A stretch of 64,000 nucleotides of DNA from Amphiura filiformis (lineage: Eukaryota > Echinodermata > Ophiuroidea > Amphilepidida > Amphiuridae): contig NC_092628.1 of NCBI RefSeq assembly GCF_039555335.1, forward strand, positions 33,316,965 through 33,380,964. Reading direction: 5' to 3'. Below the pieces are notes generated by a model. That model did not search any database. It saw nothing but the letters and a program-made list of their open reading frames with translations, and was not told the origin of the DNA. Both the position numbers and the translations under genes were made by a program. Position 1 is the stretch's first letter. Every line of letters starts with the position of its first letter. Shown piece after piece: positions 52,964 through 64,000 of this stretch.

Positions 52964-53234
52964 CTAAAAATAAGAATACGGTACGTACATTATAATCGTT
53001 TTTGAAATAAATGGAGAGAAAAACTCAATAGACCCTATATAATCAAATTTTCCCATCAAAGAAACTCCGTCAACTTTTGCAGTGAGTTGCATTATTGTAA
53101 TATTTTCTTATTATCTTATTGGAGATTACCTAAATAATTAATATACATGTACAATGTAGTACCGGTACATATGAGATTACCTAAATAATTATGTAGCCGT
53201 GAATAAATATGTACCAGTACTACATGTATATTAA

Positions 53235-53405
53235 AATATACCAGAGATGTATCGTTCGAGTCCGGACTCGGACTCGAGTCCGGACTCGAGTCCACTTTTT
53301 GTTGGACTCGGACTTGGCTCGGACTCGGACACTAAAAGACTCGGCTCGGCTCGGACTCGGACACAAAAGGACTCGGACTCGAAGCCGAGTCCGGTCCGAG
53401 TCCAG
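53235..53405. repeat. GGACTCGGACTCGAG array, copy 1
   Basis: Repeats of the 6-mer family GGACTC/GAGTCC with GAGTCCGGACTC palindromes. Preceded by tgtaccagtactacatgtat and atattaaaatata; the same flanks occur beside the copy at 56900-57105. Confidence 0.8.
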
Positions 53406-53662
53406 TCCAATTAAATCCATGCAAAATGTGAAATGATCAATCTAAAAATGTCAAAAAAGATCTCCAATTTGTTGACTTTACTTATTTGAACATTTTCCAA
53501 ATTAATTGGGGGCTGTCAAATCTGTGATCTGTCATATATCCTACACTCTAATGACAGCCTATTCATTTTTTTGAATAGAAAGTCTATTCATTTTTTTATA
53601 AATAGAAACTCATCAATTTGAATAGATCCCTTATCATTTTTAAATCGAATCATATCGTTTGT

Positions 53663-53778
53663 AGACCCTCCCTCGGGTCCGTGGAGAACGACTGGTAATG
53701 TAGATTACATAGCATTAAAAAGACCCTCCCTCGGGTCCGTGGAGAACGACTGGTAATGTAGATTACATAGCATTAAAA
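53663..53778. repeat. 58-bp exact tandem duplication
   Basis: Two copies of agaccctccctcgggtccgt ... catagcattaaaa, at 53663-53720 and 53721-53778, identical as far as read. Confidence 0.9.
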
Positions 53779-54325
53779 ATCAACCCAATACACGGACCCT
53801 CCCAGTCTGTAGGCAATTTGACTTCCAGCTCCCACAAACTGCTGGAAGTTCACTTTACGGATTTGGAGTCACGCAATCTTTCTATATACCACGTCCATGT
53901 TTTCACTACATTAACGTTTGTGTAAGCGACTAAACAACGATATTGTATCCGACCAATCAACGCAGCTTGGCAGCGCGGGGATATTTGAAAAGGCTTCCCT
54001 AGCTAAATAATGTGCAAACATTTGCAAACCGCACGCGATAATGTACGCAATATGGACAATAGGCCTAAGTCCGAGTCGAGTGGTTGCCTTTTATTATTGC
54101 GGGTACCATGGGTCTATCAGACGCGTGCCACTTGAGCTCAATACCTCTCAGTTGTTGACAAGTGTCCCATCCGATCTTGCGTCACATCCCGCGGCATAGC
54201 TTTGTGCTACCATATTTGAATTGAAACAGGGGCGCCGGCGGGGCTTTCGTAATTGACATCGGAATCACCGTGCTTTGTTGAACGAATATTTGGAAGTGAG
54301 ATCTCTAACAGATTGGACCAGTCTC

Positions 54326-54785
54326 GGAATCAGCGCTCAATGGACTTTCGCGTTCACTTATAATACGAGTATATTTCTATATTGCTGCATGGTTGACTGT
54401 GGTGGGTGTAATTAGTGGCGTCGATTTGTGGATGAAGAGGAATGGGTTTTTGGCATTGAAGAAAATAAGGGGGGGAGTTGGCATTTTTTTTCATAAGGCA
54501 TTACGTAATTATTTATTGTTACATTATCCAGAGATGGAACCGAACCGAGACTGGGGGAATCAGCGCTCAATGGACTTTCGCGTTCACTTATAATACGAGT
54601 ATATTTCTATATTGCTGCATGGTTGACTGTGGTGGGTGTAATTAGTGGCGTCGATTTGTGGATGAAGAGGAATGGGTTTTGGCATTGAAGAAAATAAGGG
54701 GGGGAGTTGGCATTTTTTTTTCATAAGGCATTACGTAATTATTTATTGTTACATTATCCAGAGATGGAACCGAACCGAGACTGGG
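54326..54785. repeat. 230-bp nearly identical tandem duplication
   Basis: Copies 54326-54555 and 54556-54785 start ggaatcagcgctcaatgga and end cgaaccgagactgggg, differing mainly by homopolymer lengths (T and G runs). No coding potential beyond a short shared ORF. Confidence 0.9.
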
Positions 54786-55639
54786 GGCCAGTCTATATCG
54801 TTTGATGCGATTTAGTATCAACATCGCAGAAAACTTTGAATCGACACACTCATCAAAATGACGTCAACGATAATGAGGGATTTCATTGGTCAAAAGTACG
54901 CACGCTGCTGTATCCGGGGTCTTGGTCGGCCGCCATTACACATTTGTACAGTACGGTGGGGACATAGGCACTAGTAAGAAATCCACTTTTATTGATATAT
55001 TAATCTAGCATCTGTATTTTTGTGTTCATTATGTTTTAAAAGTACGTTAGAATCTCAGTTGAAATAATAGGAAACAAAACCACGGGTGAAGAACACAGGG
55101 CAAACGCTATTTAACACCATAGATTTTATATTTTCAAGCAAATACATTATAATTTTCTGCCATCCTCTTTTAAGACCGTAATTTTATAGATAATTTCTGT
55201 AATACGTGTCACCATGCTATCAAATACACTCGATGGCTATTTAACCCACAGTGTTGAGTCGTATAGTGTTCCTCTCTTAGCGTGAAGCGGACAAGAGATG
55301 ACGCATTTCCCCAAATTAACATGACTAGAATTTTAACCAGATTCTAGTCAAATAGATTCAAATAAATTGAATGGATTCTAATCAACTGCAACTAGTAAAC
55401 TATTCATTTTTTTGATATATTACGTATTATTTTGATAAGGATCAAATCAAATTTGAATAGTTATCTAATCATTTTGATTAGATAACTTGTAAAAAAATGA
55501 TTAGTTCCCTCATCAAATATTTGATTAGACTCTCCGTATCATTTTGATTAGATTCTAGTAAGTCACCTATCGATACGGCAGTCTAATCAAATTTGATTAG
55601 TTTCTAATCATTTTTGATTAGTTTGTTTTAAGAGTGTAC

Positions 55640-56860
55640 ATATCCAGCAAATTATTTAGATTTATCTGTCATTTAGCAGAATCATAATTATTATTGTTAT
55701 CATTAAGTAATGAAATAATTGATAATTAATTAAATGTATAATTTGGAATATTTGGACTATAAAAATATCTAAGAGTTTTTTCATGGAACTTTCCCAATCC
55801 ATTAAAATTTAAGAGAGAAACATGCACATGCACTGGACCCTACATCTCAGCTCCCACTCAGTAAATTGGTAGGTCCATGACAGGGCTACGGTGTCTGTAG
55901 TTTGTGTGTGCTCACTGCTCACTACTCACAGCACATTTGTGTGGGACAATTTTGAAAAGATGTTTAGAATTAAAGGTGAATTTTTGTTTGTTAGTATGAT
56001 TATTATTATTATGGTGATGATGATGATGATGATGATGCAGAGATGCCAACATTAACATCCAGAAAATAGAGACGATTCAAACAAAAAATTTCAAAATTAC
56101 ATGCAACCTCAAGGGCACAAAATTTGCCAGAAATAGAGAGGTTGCCAAATTTGGGTGTCAAAATGGATAAAAATGTTTACAATAATAGGGAGCCTCCCTC
56201 TAAAATGTATTTGAATACATTGCAATTCATTTACACATCTTTATGCTTCACACAGCCTAGTGACATTTCTCTTGTCCCGAGTTTACATGTAGTGTGCCAT
56301 ACACACACAAATACCCCCACATGACTGCTGTCTGATACAGGTGGTCTGATACATGTAGTTTTTACCTTCAGGAGTTACATGTAGCTGCTCATGGGTATGG
56401 GTCTTTGAAGTACTGTGTGTACCATGTGTAGGGTGGGGTGACCTGGGTTGAGTCTTTGAAATGTCAACTGTGTGGGTTGGGGTGGGGTTTGGTAGGGTGG
56501 TTGTGTATAGGGAGAGCGGTGTGTGGTGTGGTGTAGTGAGTGACCTTTGACCAATGACCTACTCTTTCTGCAATTTTATCATCAAAAATGCCTTAAAATT
56601 ATGCGGAAACTTTGAAATTGTCTTTTTTTTCAGCAAATTTGTATTGTAAATTTTCAAATTAGAAACAAAATATAAAATTTTGCTCCATTATTTGGAATAA
56701 TGACCCATTTTTTCAAAATTTTATACAAAAATGACCCCCTTCTTTCAAAATGTTATACCCAATTAGGCCTACTCTAGCTTTTTCATTTTGTTATACCCAA
56801 TGACCCATTTTTATACAAATTCCTACTAAGCAAGACAGTAGGCAGATATAATTATGTCAC
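55640..56860. other. Intergenic stretch, nothing coding
   Basis: AT-rich with a small (ATG)n at 56010-56037, one tgacctttgacc DR1-like word near 56541, and G/T-rich low complexity near 56430-56540. Confidence 0.5.
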
Positions 56861-56899
56861 ATTCAAGTTGAATGACCCCCCACCCCCACATCCGGTCAT

Positions 56900-57105
56900 G
56901 GACTCTGACCGAGTCCGGACTCGAGCCGGACTCGAGTCCGACTCAGGTCTTATTTTGTTGGACTCGGACTTGGCTCGGACTCGGCACCCCGGACTTGGAC
57001 TCGAGTCCGGACTCGGACACAAAAGGACTCGGACTTGGCTCGGACTCGATACAAATGGACTCGGCTCGGCTCGGACTCGGACAAGCTGGACTCGGGTACA
57101 AGTCT
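56900..57105. repeat. GGACTCGGACTCGAG array, copy 2
   Basis: Same word family as 53235-53405, with shared flank aaatatacatgtagtag to its right. A short third array lies at 63685-63740 (gactcgaggaggactcgaag). Confidence 0.8.
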
Positions 57106-57271
57106 GAAATATACATTAAAATATACATGTAGTAGGCCTACCGGTACATATCTTGTCCATGTAATATACTAATACATCCATAAACTCATTGATGCCACAA
57201 CTGATGCGCAAGTACTCCAGCGGAGGTCTTCTGCCCCGGGTCTTCTGCATAGTCATGTAGGCTTATATTAT

Positions 57272-57582
<311 letters not shown>

Positions 57583-57637
57583 ATTAACAATAGTCTCTGT
57601 TGCAATGTGAGAAATTGTGTGCCAAATGATTACATTC

Positions 57638-58525
57638 TTAAGGGGGTACTACACCCTGTGGTAAATTTGTGACTATTTTTGCATTTTTCTCAAAAAATAA
57701 TAACACAGTGGTAACAAAAGTTATGTATATTATTGGGGCAAGGAAAGCAATTACTACACTGAAATTTCAGTGACTCAAGACAAGCGGTTCAGTATATATG
57801 ATAGGAAATGAGGTACATCCTAGCGGTACCTAGTCACGATTATCGCACTTTCAGTTTCCCACGCGTTTGAACGGGAATTGGATTGCGTACTTTTTCGATG
57901 TCTAGTGAGCAAATTTTTCAATATTTTGAGAAAATGATGTCAAATTTTCTATTCTGTATTGTTTGGTAATAATGTCTTTTGCCAATAGTATGTTTAAAGT
58001 TGTAATTTTGTGTTTTTGATCGCAAAGATCAGATATTTTCGTTCCCGATTCGAATTCTGAACCCTTCGCAAGGGTGCCGATTTCAGCAGAACTTTGACGA
58101 TAATTTTGCCTTTTTGGACACTAAAATGCTTTCGATCCTCAATTTTGTTTCAACCGAGTCTTAAATTAGCAAGCACAATACGGTTGGTACCACTTTTATA
58201 TACATTGATGAAATTTTAAATATTTTTTTTCAAGTTTCTAACCGGCGCAAATCGTTAAGTGTGTATTTCCCATTGACATCCAAAATGGGAAATACGAGTC
58301 TGATGGACATAGGAACGGCGTCCATGAGACTCGGCGAGTCTAGCGGTACCTCATTTCTTATCATAAATAACGAACCGCTTGTCTTGGGTCACTGAAATTC
58401 CAGTGTAGTAATTGGATTCCTTGCCCCTATAATAAACATAACTTTTGTTACCACTGTGTTATTACGGTTTTTGAGAAAATGCAAAAATAGACACAAATTT
58501 AACGAGGGGTGTAGTACCCCCTTAA
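57638..58525. mobile_element. TTAA-flanked palindromic element, copy 2 (888 bp)
   Basis: Same ends as 11444-11831 (TTAAGGGGGTACTACACCC). Arms pair for about 190 bp (actcaagacaagcggttc and complement), including ctagcggtacctcatttc, then diverge into a 500-bp unique centre with no ORF. Confidence 0.85.
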
Positions 58526-58539
58526 ATTCTCGCACTTAC

Positions 58540-59370
58540 ATTAATTCTTAATTCGTCAGAAAACTAAGCAATGTATGAAGCTATGTCCTTTTGCGACCCA
58601 TGGATAGGCCTACACATCGTTGTAAGATATGCTAAAAGAAACAAAATTTACCAAAAGCTTAAAGGCAAATAATGCAATGATGTATGCAAAGTAAAGTTGA
58701 TTTAGAAATGAATAATTGCATAAAATTTACCAATTTGGAATCCCGCCCCGATCCCGCACACAAACATCAAGGCATATAGGCTGTGTGATCCGCTCAGCAT
58801 TTCGAAATTAACAACAAACTGATAAAATAAAGAATAATAATGTGAAAGCTATTGTTTTATGAATATCGAATATTTAGAATATGATATCATTATTACCTGA
58901 AAATCGTAGAAGATGGGTGTCATTGGCGTGTGTTGCTACTGGAATGTACATAATGTATGCATTCGATGCGATTCATCCCAATGCAAATTCGCCTCAGACA
59001 TACTCGCCCCCACGCAAATCTACACCAGTACAAATTCAGCCCAATGCAAATATATTTGGCTAAATGATTAAAAAAAAAACCGGTTGATTTCAAAGCTTCC
59101 ATGCATTAGTAAATTCGTTAGCGTTCGTATACCTAAATTGTAAAAAAGTATTATTTCACTTTTCTTCATTTTTTTCCCCCATTTGAAATGGAAGCATTTT
59201 TCTCGATGATGGAAGAGTGCATGCCATGGCTCGCGGCTCACTGATCCATTCACTTGACTGCTTAAAGAGGCTACCGTGTAATTATATTAAACTGAAAGAA
59301 CCGTGTAACTGACTTTCGATGAAAAGTCTATGGCCAATTGGCCATGGCCAAGTAGTGTGATATGTGCCAC
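58540..59370. other. Intergenic stretch with GGGCGAATTTG words
   Basis: At 58970-59060 the minus strand repeats gcgaatttgcattggg; similar words recur on the plus strand at 59815-59870 (ggggcgaatgtgtactggg). No gene recognised. Confidence 0.4.
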
Positions 59371-59545
59371 CGTGTAGTCAGGGCGTAGCCAGGGGGCCGA
59401 GAGGGGACTTCCCCCACAGGGATGGGGGCGGCAATGAGTAAAGTGTCAAAATGACTAAAAATGGAACACAAAAATTGACAAATGGGGATGAAAATTTGGC
59501 TTTCCCCCCTCACACTAAAATCCTGGCTACGATACTGCGTGTAGT
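59371..59545. mobile_element. hAT-like MITE with 8-bp target duplication
   Basis: Element 59379-59537 with ends CAGGGCGTAGCCAGG and CCTGGCTACGATACTG. It is flanked on both sides by CGTGTAGT (59371-59378 and 59538-59545), an 8-bp duplication as made by hAT transposases. Confidence 0.85.
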
Positions 59546-60104
59546 AAATAGATGATTCGATCACCGTCCCTGATTCGATCAAGTAAAGTTTGGTAAACAT
59601 AAAAAGTTTTGATTTTTCATCAAAATTTTGTATGGTTGTTGAAAAAAGACATTACAGATTTTCAAATCCAGGTTTTTTTGCACAATTTTGTTTATGGAGC
59701 TTTCTAGGAGTTGACAAAAACATGCAAAATACAATGTCCCTATGCCACAAGCTATCGTGTATGATGAGTGGTCTATTTATTCAATTGACTGTTTATCCTC
59801 TTTATGGTTTAGGACAAATTTGTATTGGGGCGAATGTGTACTGGGATGAATGTGCGCTGGGATTTAGGCCCATAACTTTCATTTGGGTTTGGGATGGAGC
59901 GCTACGAGGATGAGATTATTACGTATTATGTTTGTTCCTGTGCTACTAGCTCCTACTATGTATACAGAAAACGCATACCACCGTGACGGGAACAAAACAT
60001 ACAAAATCAGAGCTAATCAGCATAAGAATGAGATTGAAAAGACACGTAACAGGTACTCCTTGAATTTTGTTTACCCACTCATACTCCTTGACTTTATTAT
60101 TTGA

Positions 60105-60960
60105 ATAGCTTTTCAACCTGTTCCGAATTCGGAACTGCTGTAGGAAACAGCTGATGATGAGAGTGATTCCCGGAGTGATTTGACTCTTCCGAAATCATAG
60201 ATTAGGCCTACATACCGGGTACTATTTACTGTCATTTTAAGATCAGGTACGTACGTGTTATTATTAATATAATTTTTTCTGGTCATTGTTAAGTAAAGTG
60301 TTAGTAAAGTGCTGAATTTCTGACTGCAGTTTCGACAACATAGATTTTGAGTCTTCTACTTCCACCATACAGCAGGATAATGTAAGATACGGTAGTAAAT
60401 GTATACCTGTATTTTAGATAGAGTCGTCGCTGTTTTGACATAGGCTACTGTCGTCTGACGATATTTTGGCAAAATGAGTTATATAAACTTTCAAAATCTG
60501 TGAATGAAACTCTATATATTCACAAATTTTTGAGACCTAAATGTAATTAGCTAATGAGATATGACACTAATTAGTGTGATACGACATGGTTTTTATGTAC
60601 CCCCCTTGTAAACGTCATTCTGTATTTTGACATACAGTCGTATCATGATACGTCGCCATAGGCTACCGTGTAACTGTAGTTGCCTATTATTTTGACATAC
60701 TGTCGTATCACAATGTCGCATCATTATTCATTCATCATTTATTTCCATATCAAATAAATACATAATTACATACATCAAAATCAGACATTATTAAATTATC
60801 AAAATACATCAAAATCAGAAATATAACTTAATTACAACAATTAACAAGACATGTTATGGAGGAGAAGGCTGGAAGGCCAAATAGGCCTGTTAAGGACACG
60901 ATACATGATATACCGACAAGTGACTCATTTCGGAATGCGATCATGAATTGAAGAAAAAAA
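60105..60960. other. Intergenic stretch, nothing coding
   Basis: AT-rich with repeated gacatac(a/t)gtcgtatca words near 60630-60710. No gene recognised. Confidence 0.45.
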
Positions 60961-60969
60961 AAAAAGTTT

Positions 60970-61055
60970 CCACAGGCTTCGTTGGGATTCGAACCAGCGA
61001 TTCGGAACTTCCTTTGATTACGCGTCTAGCGCTTTACCGCTCGGCCACGGTGGCA
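60970..61055 (-). mobile_element. tRNA-like SINE head
   Basis: Complement: ccgtggccgagcggtaaagc (A box), GTAATC anticodon-like region, ctggttcgaatccc (B box). Resembles a Ser/Leu-type tRNA start, but the acceptor stem does not close. Confidence 0.55.
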
Positions 61056-61834
61056 GTTGAGTGGAGGAGTGTAATGATAAATAATAAATCTCATAATGCC
61101 ATCTTTAGCCTTTTGTTTACTAAAAAAGACGCGTTTTGTAAAGATAGATTAGCCGTTTTATGCATAAAGAGCACAAACGTTTGGGAAAGGTTTCAAACAA
61201 ATAATAAAGACACAGATGTGATGATGAAATTGCCTAAGTCGGGAAATATCTGCGTCGCAATGTTTTGTTTTGGTTTTAGGAATTTGACCTTAAAATTTAC
61301 GACTTCATGACATTATCATTCGAAATCAACAAAAGATATTTCAACAGTACCGGTATATGGCCTCATTCTTTCTCTAGAATGTTTTGTACATGTTTGTGAA
61401 ATAGCTTCAACAATGGTTCGCTGCATAATGGTAAAAACAGCCTTGACCTAAAAAAGGGCGAGAGGTACCATATTTACCGATTCAGGCTAAATTTAAAAAT
61501 TGATATAAAACGTTTGTTTTTGATCGATTACAAAAATTAATTTTGTCATATAAAGAAATTGTGTCTGGCGTGAATTACACTACAGTTTTTTATTCTTAGG
61601 GCTCTTTAACTTCTTCAAATATTTTTTAAATGATAGAGTGAATCCTCGGCCCTCTATAATTACGCACAAAAGATCGAGTCCCCTTAAATGCCTTCCCCTA
61701 TAGGGGTAGAAACAAAAACAAACAAGAAATATTTAAAAAAACAAAAACAAAGCCAAATAGTAGTACAGCTAAGGACGGGGCTCAAAGAAATTTATAAACC
61801 ATAGGTTAAATTGGTTTTAAGTGCTCAAAAGAGA

Positions 61835-62250
61835 AAAATATCAAACGTAAGTTGAACTTAGCTTTTGCTTAAATTGATTACGGAAATGTTTAACTGATGT
61901 AGATTGCTTAAATTCATTTTCTAGTGTATTCCAAAGATAGGGACCGCTAGTACGAACAGAATGATCCAAAAATGTTTTCTTATTTTTAGTTAGATTGTAG
62001 TTGTTACAGTGTCTTGTCGAATAGTTATGGATATCAGACCGTTTCTTAAACATGTTAAAGTAATATTGAAATAGACATATGTCGCGCCCATAAGCATGAT
62101 AAGATGCACAATTTGACATCGTACAAAATATCTTGGTTAGATACACTGTAAATAAAAAAAATTTAAAAAAATGGAACAGAGCAACAAAATGAGTGATTAG
62201 AACTGCGGACCCAATGTTTATTAAACTGTACTCAAATTGAGTAAACATTT
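61835..62250 (-). mobile_element. LINE (CR1/Jockey-type) RT C-terminus
   Basis: Minus strand reads MFKKRSDIHNYSTRHCNNY, SVRTSGPYLWNTLENEFKQS and VKHFRNQFKQKLSSTYV, the characteristic IHxYxTR ... SxxxxGPxxWNxL ... FKxxLK tail of jockey/CR1-like LINE proteins. The catalytic part is not present in the window. Confidence 0.75.
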
Positions 62251-62448
62251 AATCAATATTTGAGTGTCATTTTGTTGCTGTGTTGATCATTTCCCGGGCA
62301 TTTCATAGCCTGAATCCTTCCAGACCCAGAATTGCGGCGCCTTTTATTACCCACAATCCTTCACGTTGCCTTATTCAGGATCAGCACAACCCGATGACCG
62401 TGCGTAGATGTTGAACGACTTGGAGGATTTAGTCTAGGCATTTAATTC

Positions 62449-62800
62449 GCGTATTTTGGGGTGGGGGGCTTTGGGGGCGCGAGCCCCCCGGGGTAAAAGC
62501 AGGGAGCGGCCAAAACGAAGGGGCGGCGGAAGAATAAGGGGCGGCAAAAAGAATTAGCAAAGAAAAAAGTGCGGATAAAATTGTAAAAAGTATAAAAAAA
62601 TTGTGTAAAAATGGTACTATACATGAAAATGTGCTGCTTTTATAGGGCGCTAGCATATAATCCCCCCCTTTTTTTTTTTGCTTTTCACTTTTTCAAACCA
62701 CCGAAAACAAAATTTGGGTCAACCTTTTCGGGCTGTTGAGGAAGGGGCGGCAAAATTGAATTTTCAGCCCCCGGGGTAGGAGCGGCCACGGTACGCCACT
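62449..62800. mobile_element. CAGTGGCGTACCGTGGCCGC repeat, copy 2 (reverse)
   Basis: ggagcggccacggtacgccact at the right end and gcgtattttggggtgggggg at the left; the complement matches 47000-47390, including aggttgacccaa and gggcggcaaaa words. Confidence 0.75.
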
Positions 62801-62969
62801 CAACATTGAGCATGTTGAGTAATTCTTTTTATTTGGAGTATACTTTATCGTAGGCCTATACCCAGTCTGGTCACGTCATACGTTGATTCAATATTGTCAA
62901 TCTGAAAACTTGATAACGATTCGTCTCAGATATAGTTATAGTATATTTAATTTTGACGATATAGTGTAA

Positions 62970-63025
62970 CCACTTGTGGGTGGGGGTGGGGTGGGGGTGG
63001 TGGGGGTTGTTGTTGGAGGGGGTTC
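62970..63025. repeat. G-rich tract with quadruplex potential
   Basis: tgggtgggggtggggtgggggtgg runs give more than four G tracts of three or more. Non-coding. Confidence 0.8.
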
Positions 63026-63833
63026 ACTACAGTTTTGGTGATCTTTAAAATGTCACGCGTTAAAATTACGCATTTTTAGTGACTCATTTTTGACTGAAGT
63101 TATAGTGATTGAACAATGGACACTTTAAATCTGTTTTCCTTTTATTTTGTTACTTTTTAAACAAAGTGAAAATACGAAATTGGTAGTGGCGGCAAAAGCA
63201 TCAAAATTAAGGGGAGGGATGGAGATGAGCCTATTGTGCCTGTTTGAGATGCACATTTAATTTCAGACAATTTTAGCCTAAAATGAAGGTGCATTTGAAT
63301 TTTACCATACATGTATTTTGCCCCAAAGCTTGCCAATATGTATACAGGGCCATTTTTGCTAATTTCTTACTTATATTAGGATTTTTTTTTATTGGGGGGG
63401 GACATCCCCCATGAAAAAAAATTGCGGGGCGTGCCCCCACACCTTTTCCCGCTTCGCCACCTATGGAAATGGGTAGGCCTCACTATGAAGAAAATACCCT
63501 ACAAATTAAATAATGCCCCCGGGTTTTTCATCAATTCTACTAATCAACGTAGGCCTATAGGTCTACTTAAACAGAATTTTAGATCTATATTATTTTCTTG
63601 TAATTCGGTTCCACAGCTAAACCAAATGCAGGTAAATGATTAAAATGAATGAAAATAAAAAGACCTAAGAAGACCTAATTTTGCCAGACTCGAGGAGGAC
63701 TCGAAGGCGAGTCCTCGAGTCCTTGGGGTCCGAGTCCTTAGCTTCCAGTACCGTACATTCATGATATCTGCTCTCACTGTGTGTATAACTGGCCTACATG
63801 TAAGTCAACATAAATGAAATCGTTTAAGGGGTA

Positions 63834-64000
63834 CTACACCCTGCCCAATTTTATGCCTATTTTTACATTTATCACAAAAATTATAGCGCATTGGTGACAA
63901 GTAAGATATGTATATTATAGGGGCAAGGACTACAACAACTGCACTGGAAATTTTTATTTCAGCACAGACAACAGCTGTGGAGTTACAGTCAAAAATGAGG
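63834..64000. mobile_element. TTAA-flanked palindromic MITE, copy 3 (cut by window end)
   Basis: TTAAGGGGTACTACACCCTG start; the internal ggggcaaggactacaac and acaacagctgtggagttac match copy 1. The right end lies beyond the window. Confidence 0.8.

Larger units (their letters stand above)
53542..55638. mobile_element. 2.1-kb foldback element with word arrays at both ends
   Basis: Ends TACACTCT (53542-53549) and AGAGTGTA (55631-55638). The left end has TCTATTCA/TGAATAGA words, the right end (55315-55630) many TCTAATCA/TGATTAGA words. The interior includes a 58-bp direct duplication (53663-53778) and a 230-bp one (54326-54785) but no transposase. Assignment as one element is inferred from the matching ends. 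Confidence 0.45.

Noticed and set aside
61841-62248. Novel 135-residue minus-strand gene
   Set aside because: Its C-terminal half matches the known tail of jockey/CR1-like LINE proteins; the N-terminal half is unrelated read-in.

Overview
This is a eukaryotic (metazoan) genomic window. Both genes are split by GT-AG introns, intergenic space is large and AT-rich, and the window is full of DNA-transposon, LINE, Penelope-like and tRNA-derived SINE debris. An SRCR/C-type-lectin receptor, an arylsulfatase B/I/J-type gene, and a great excess of the palindromic word TAGGCCTA fit a marine deuterostome invertebrate. An echinoderm is my best guess, but the species is not established by the sequence.

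Layout. (1) 1-4.7 kb: LINE and SINE remnants, a telomere-like stretch, a GGGGCAAG minisatellite and a palindromic GAACAC/GTGTTC array. (2) 4.97-30.53 kb, plus strand: an 11-exon gene for a type I membrane receptor. Its order is signal peptide, three SRCR domains, a C-type lectin domain, a Thr/Pro-rich mucin-like stalk, one transmembrane helix, and a 236-residue basic tail with a GSLR repeat. Ten of eleven exon joins keep phase automatically; the first SRCR exon lacks one base in a T run. The first intron (about 15.7 kb) and the later introns hold many MITE-like palindromes and one 5'-truncated LINE. (3) 30.6-38.6 kb: nested palindromic elements, then a disrupted tandem-repeat coding-like array (35.0-37.1 kb), then a decayed copy of the terminal sulfatase exon carrying a MITE. 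(4) 38.6-52.9 kb, minus strand: a complete 9-exon sulfatase gene (564 codons with all catalytic motifs), convergent with the receptor gene. Its introns contain a 620-bp near-perfect palindrome with a tRNA-like SINE in each arm, several other MITEs, and a Penelope-like element fragment. (5) 53-64 kb: no host gene recognised. This part holds a 2.1-kb element with word arrays at both ends, a 230-bp direct tandem duplication, GGACTCGGACTCGAG arrays, a 320-bp GAT microsatellite, TTAA-flanked palindromic elements, an hAT-like MITE with an 8-bp target duplication, and a LINE C-terminus.

The two genes are not obviously in one pathway. One is a candidate pattern-recognition or adhesion receptor, the other a secretory-pathway sulfatase. 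The most unusual material is the receptor architecture with its tail repeat, the broken 35-37 kb repeat gene, the intronic hairpin, the DR1-containing 127-bp tandem repeat, and the several elements built from many copies of a short word in both orientations. All coordinates were read by eye; splice sites are predictions supported by phase and family alignment from memory, not by transcripts.
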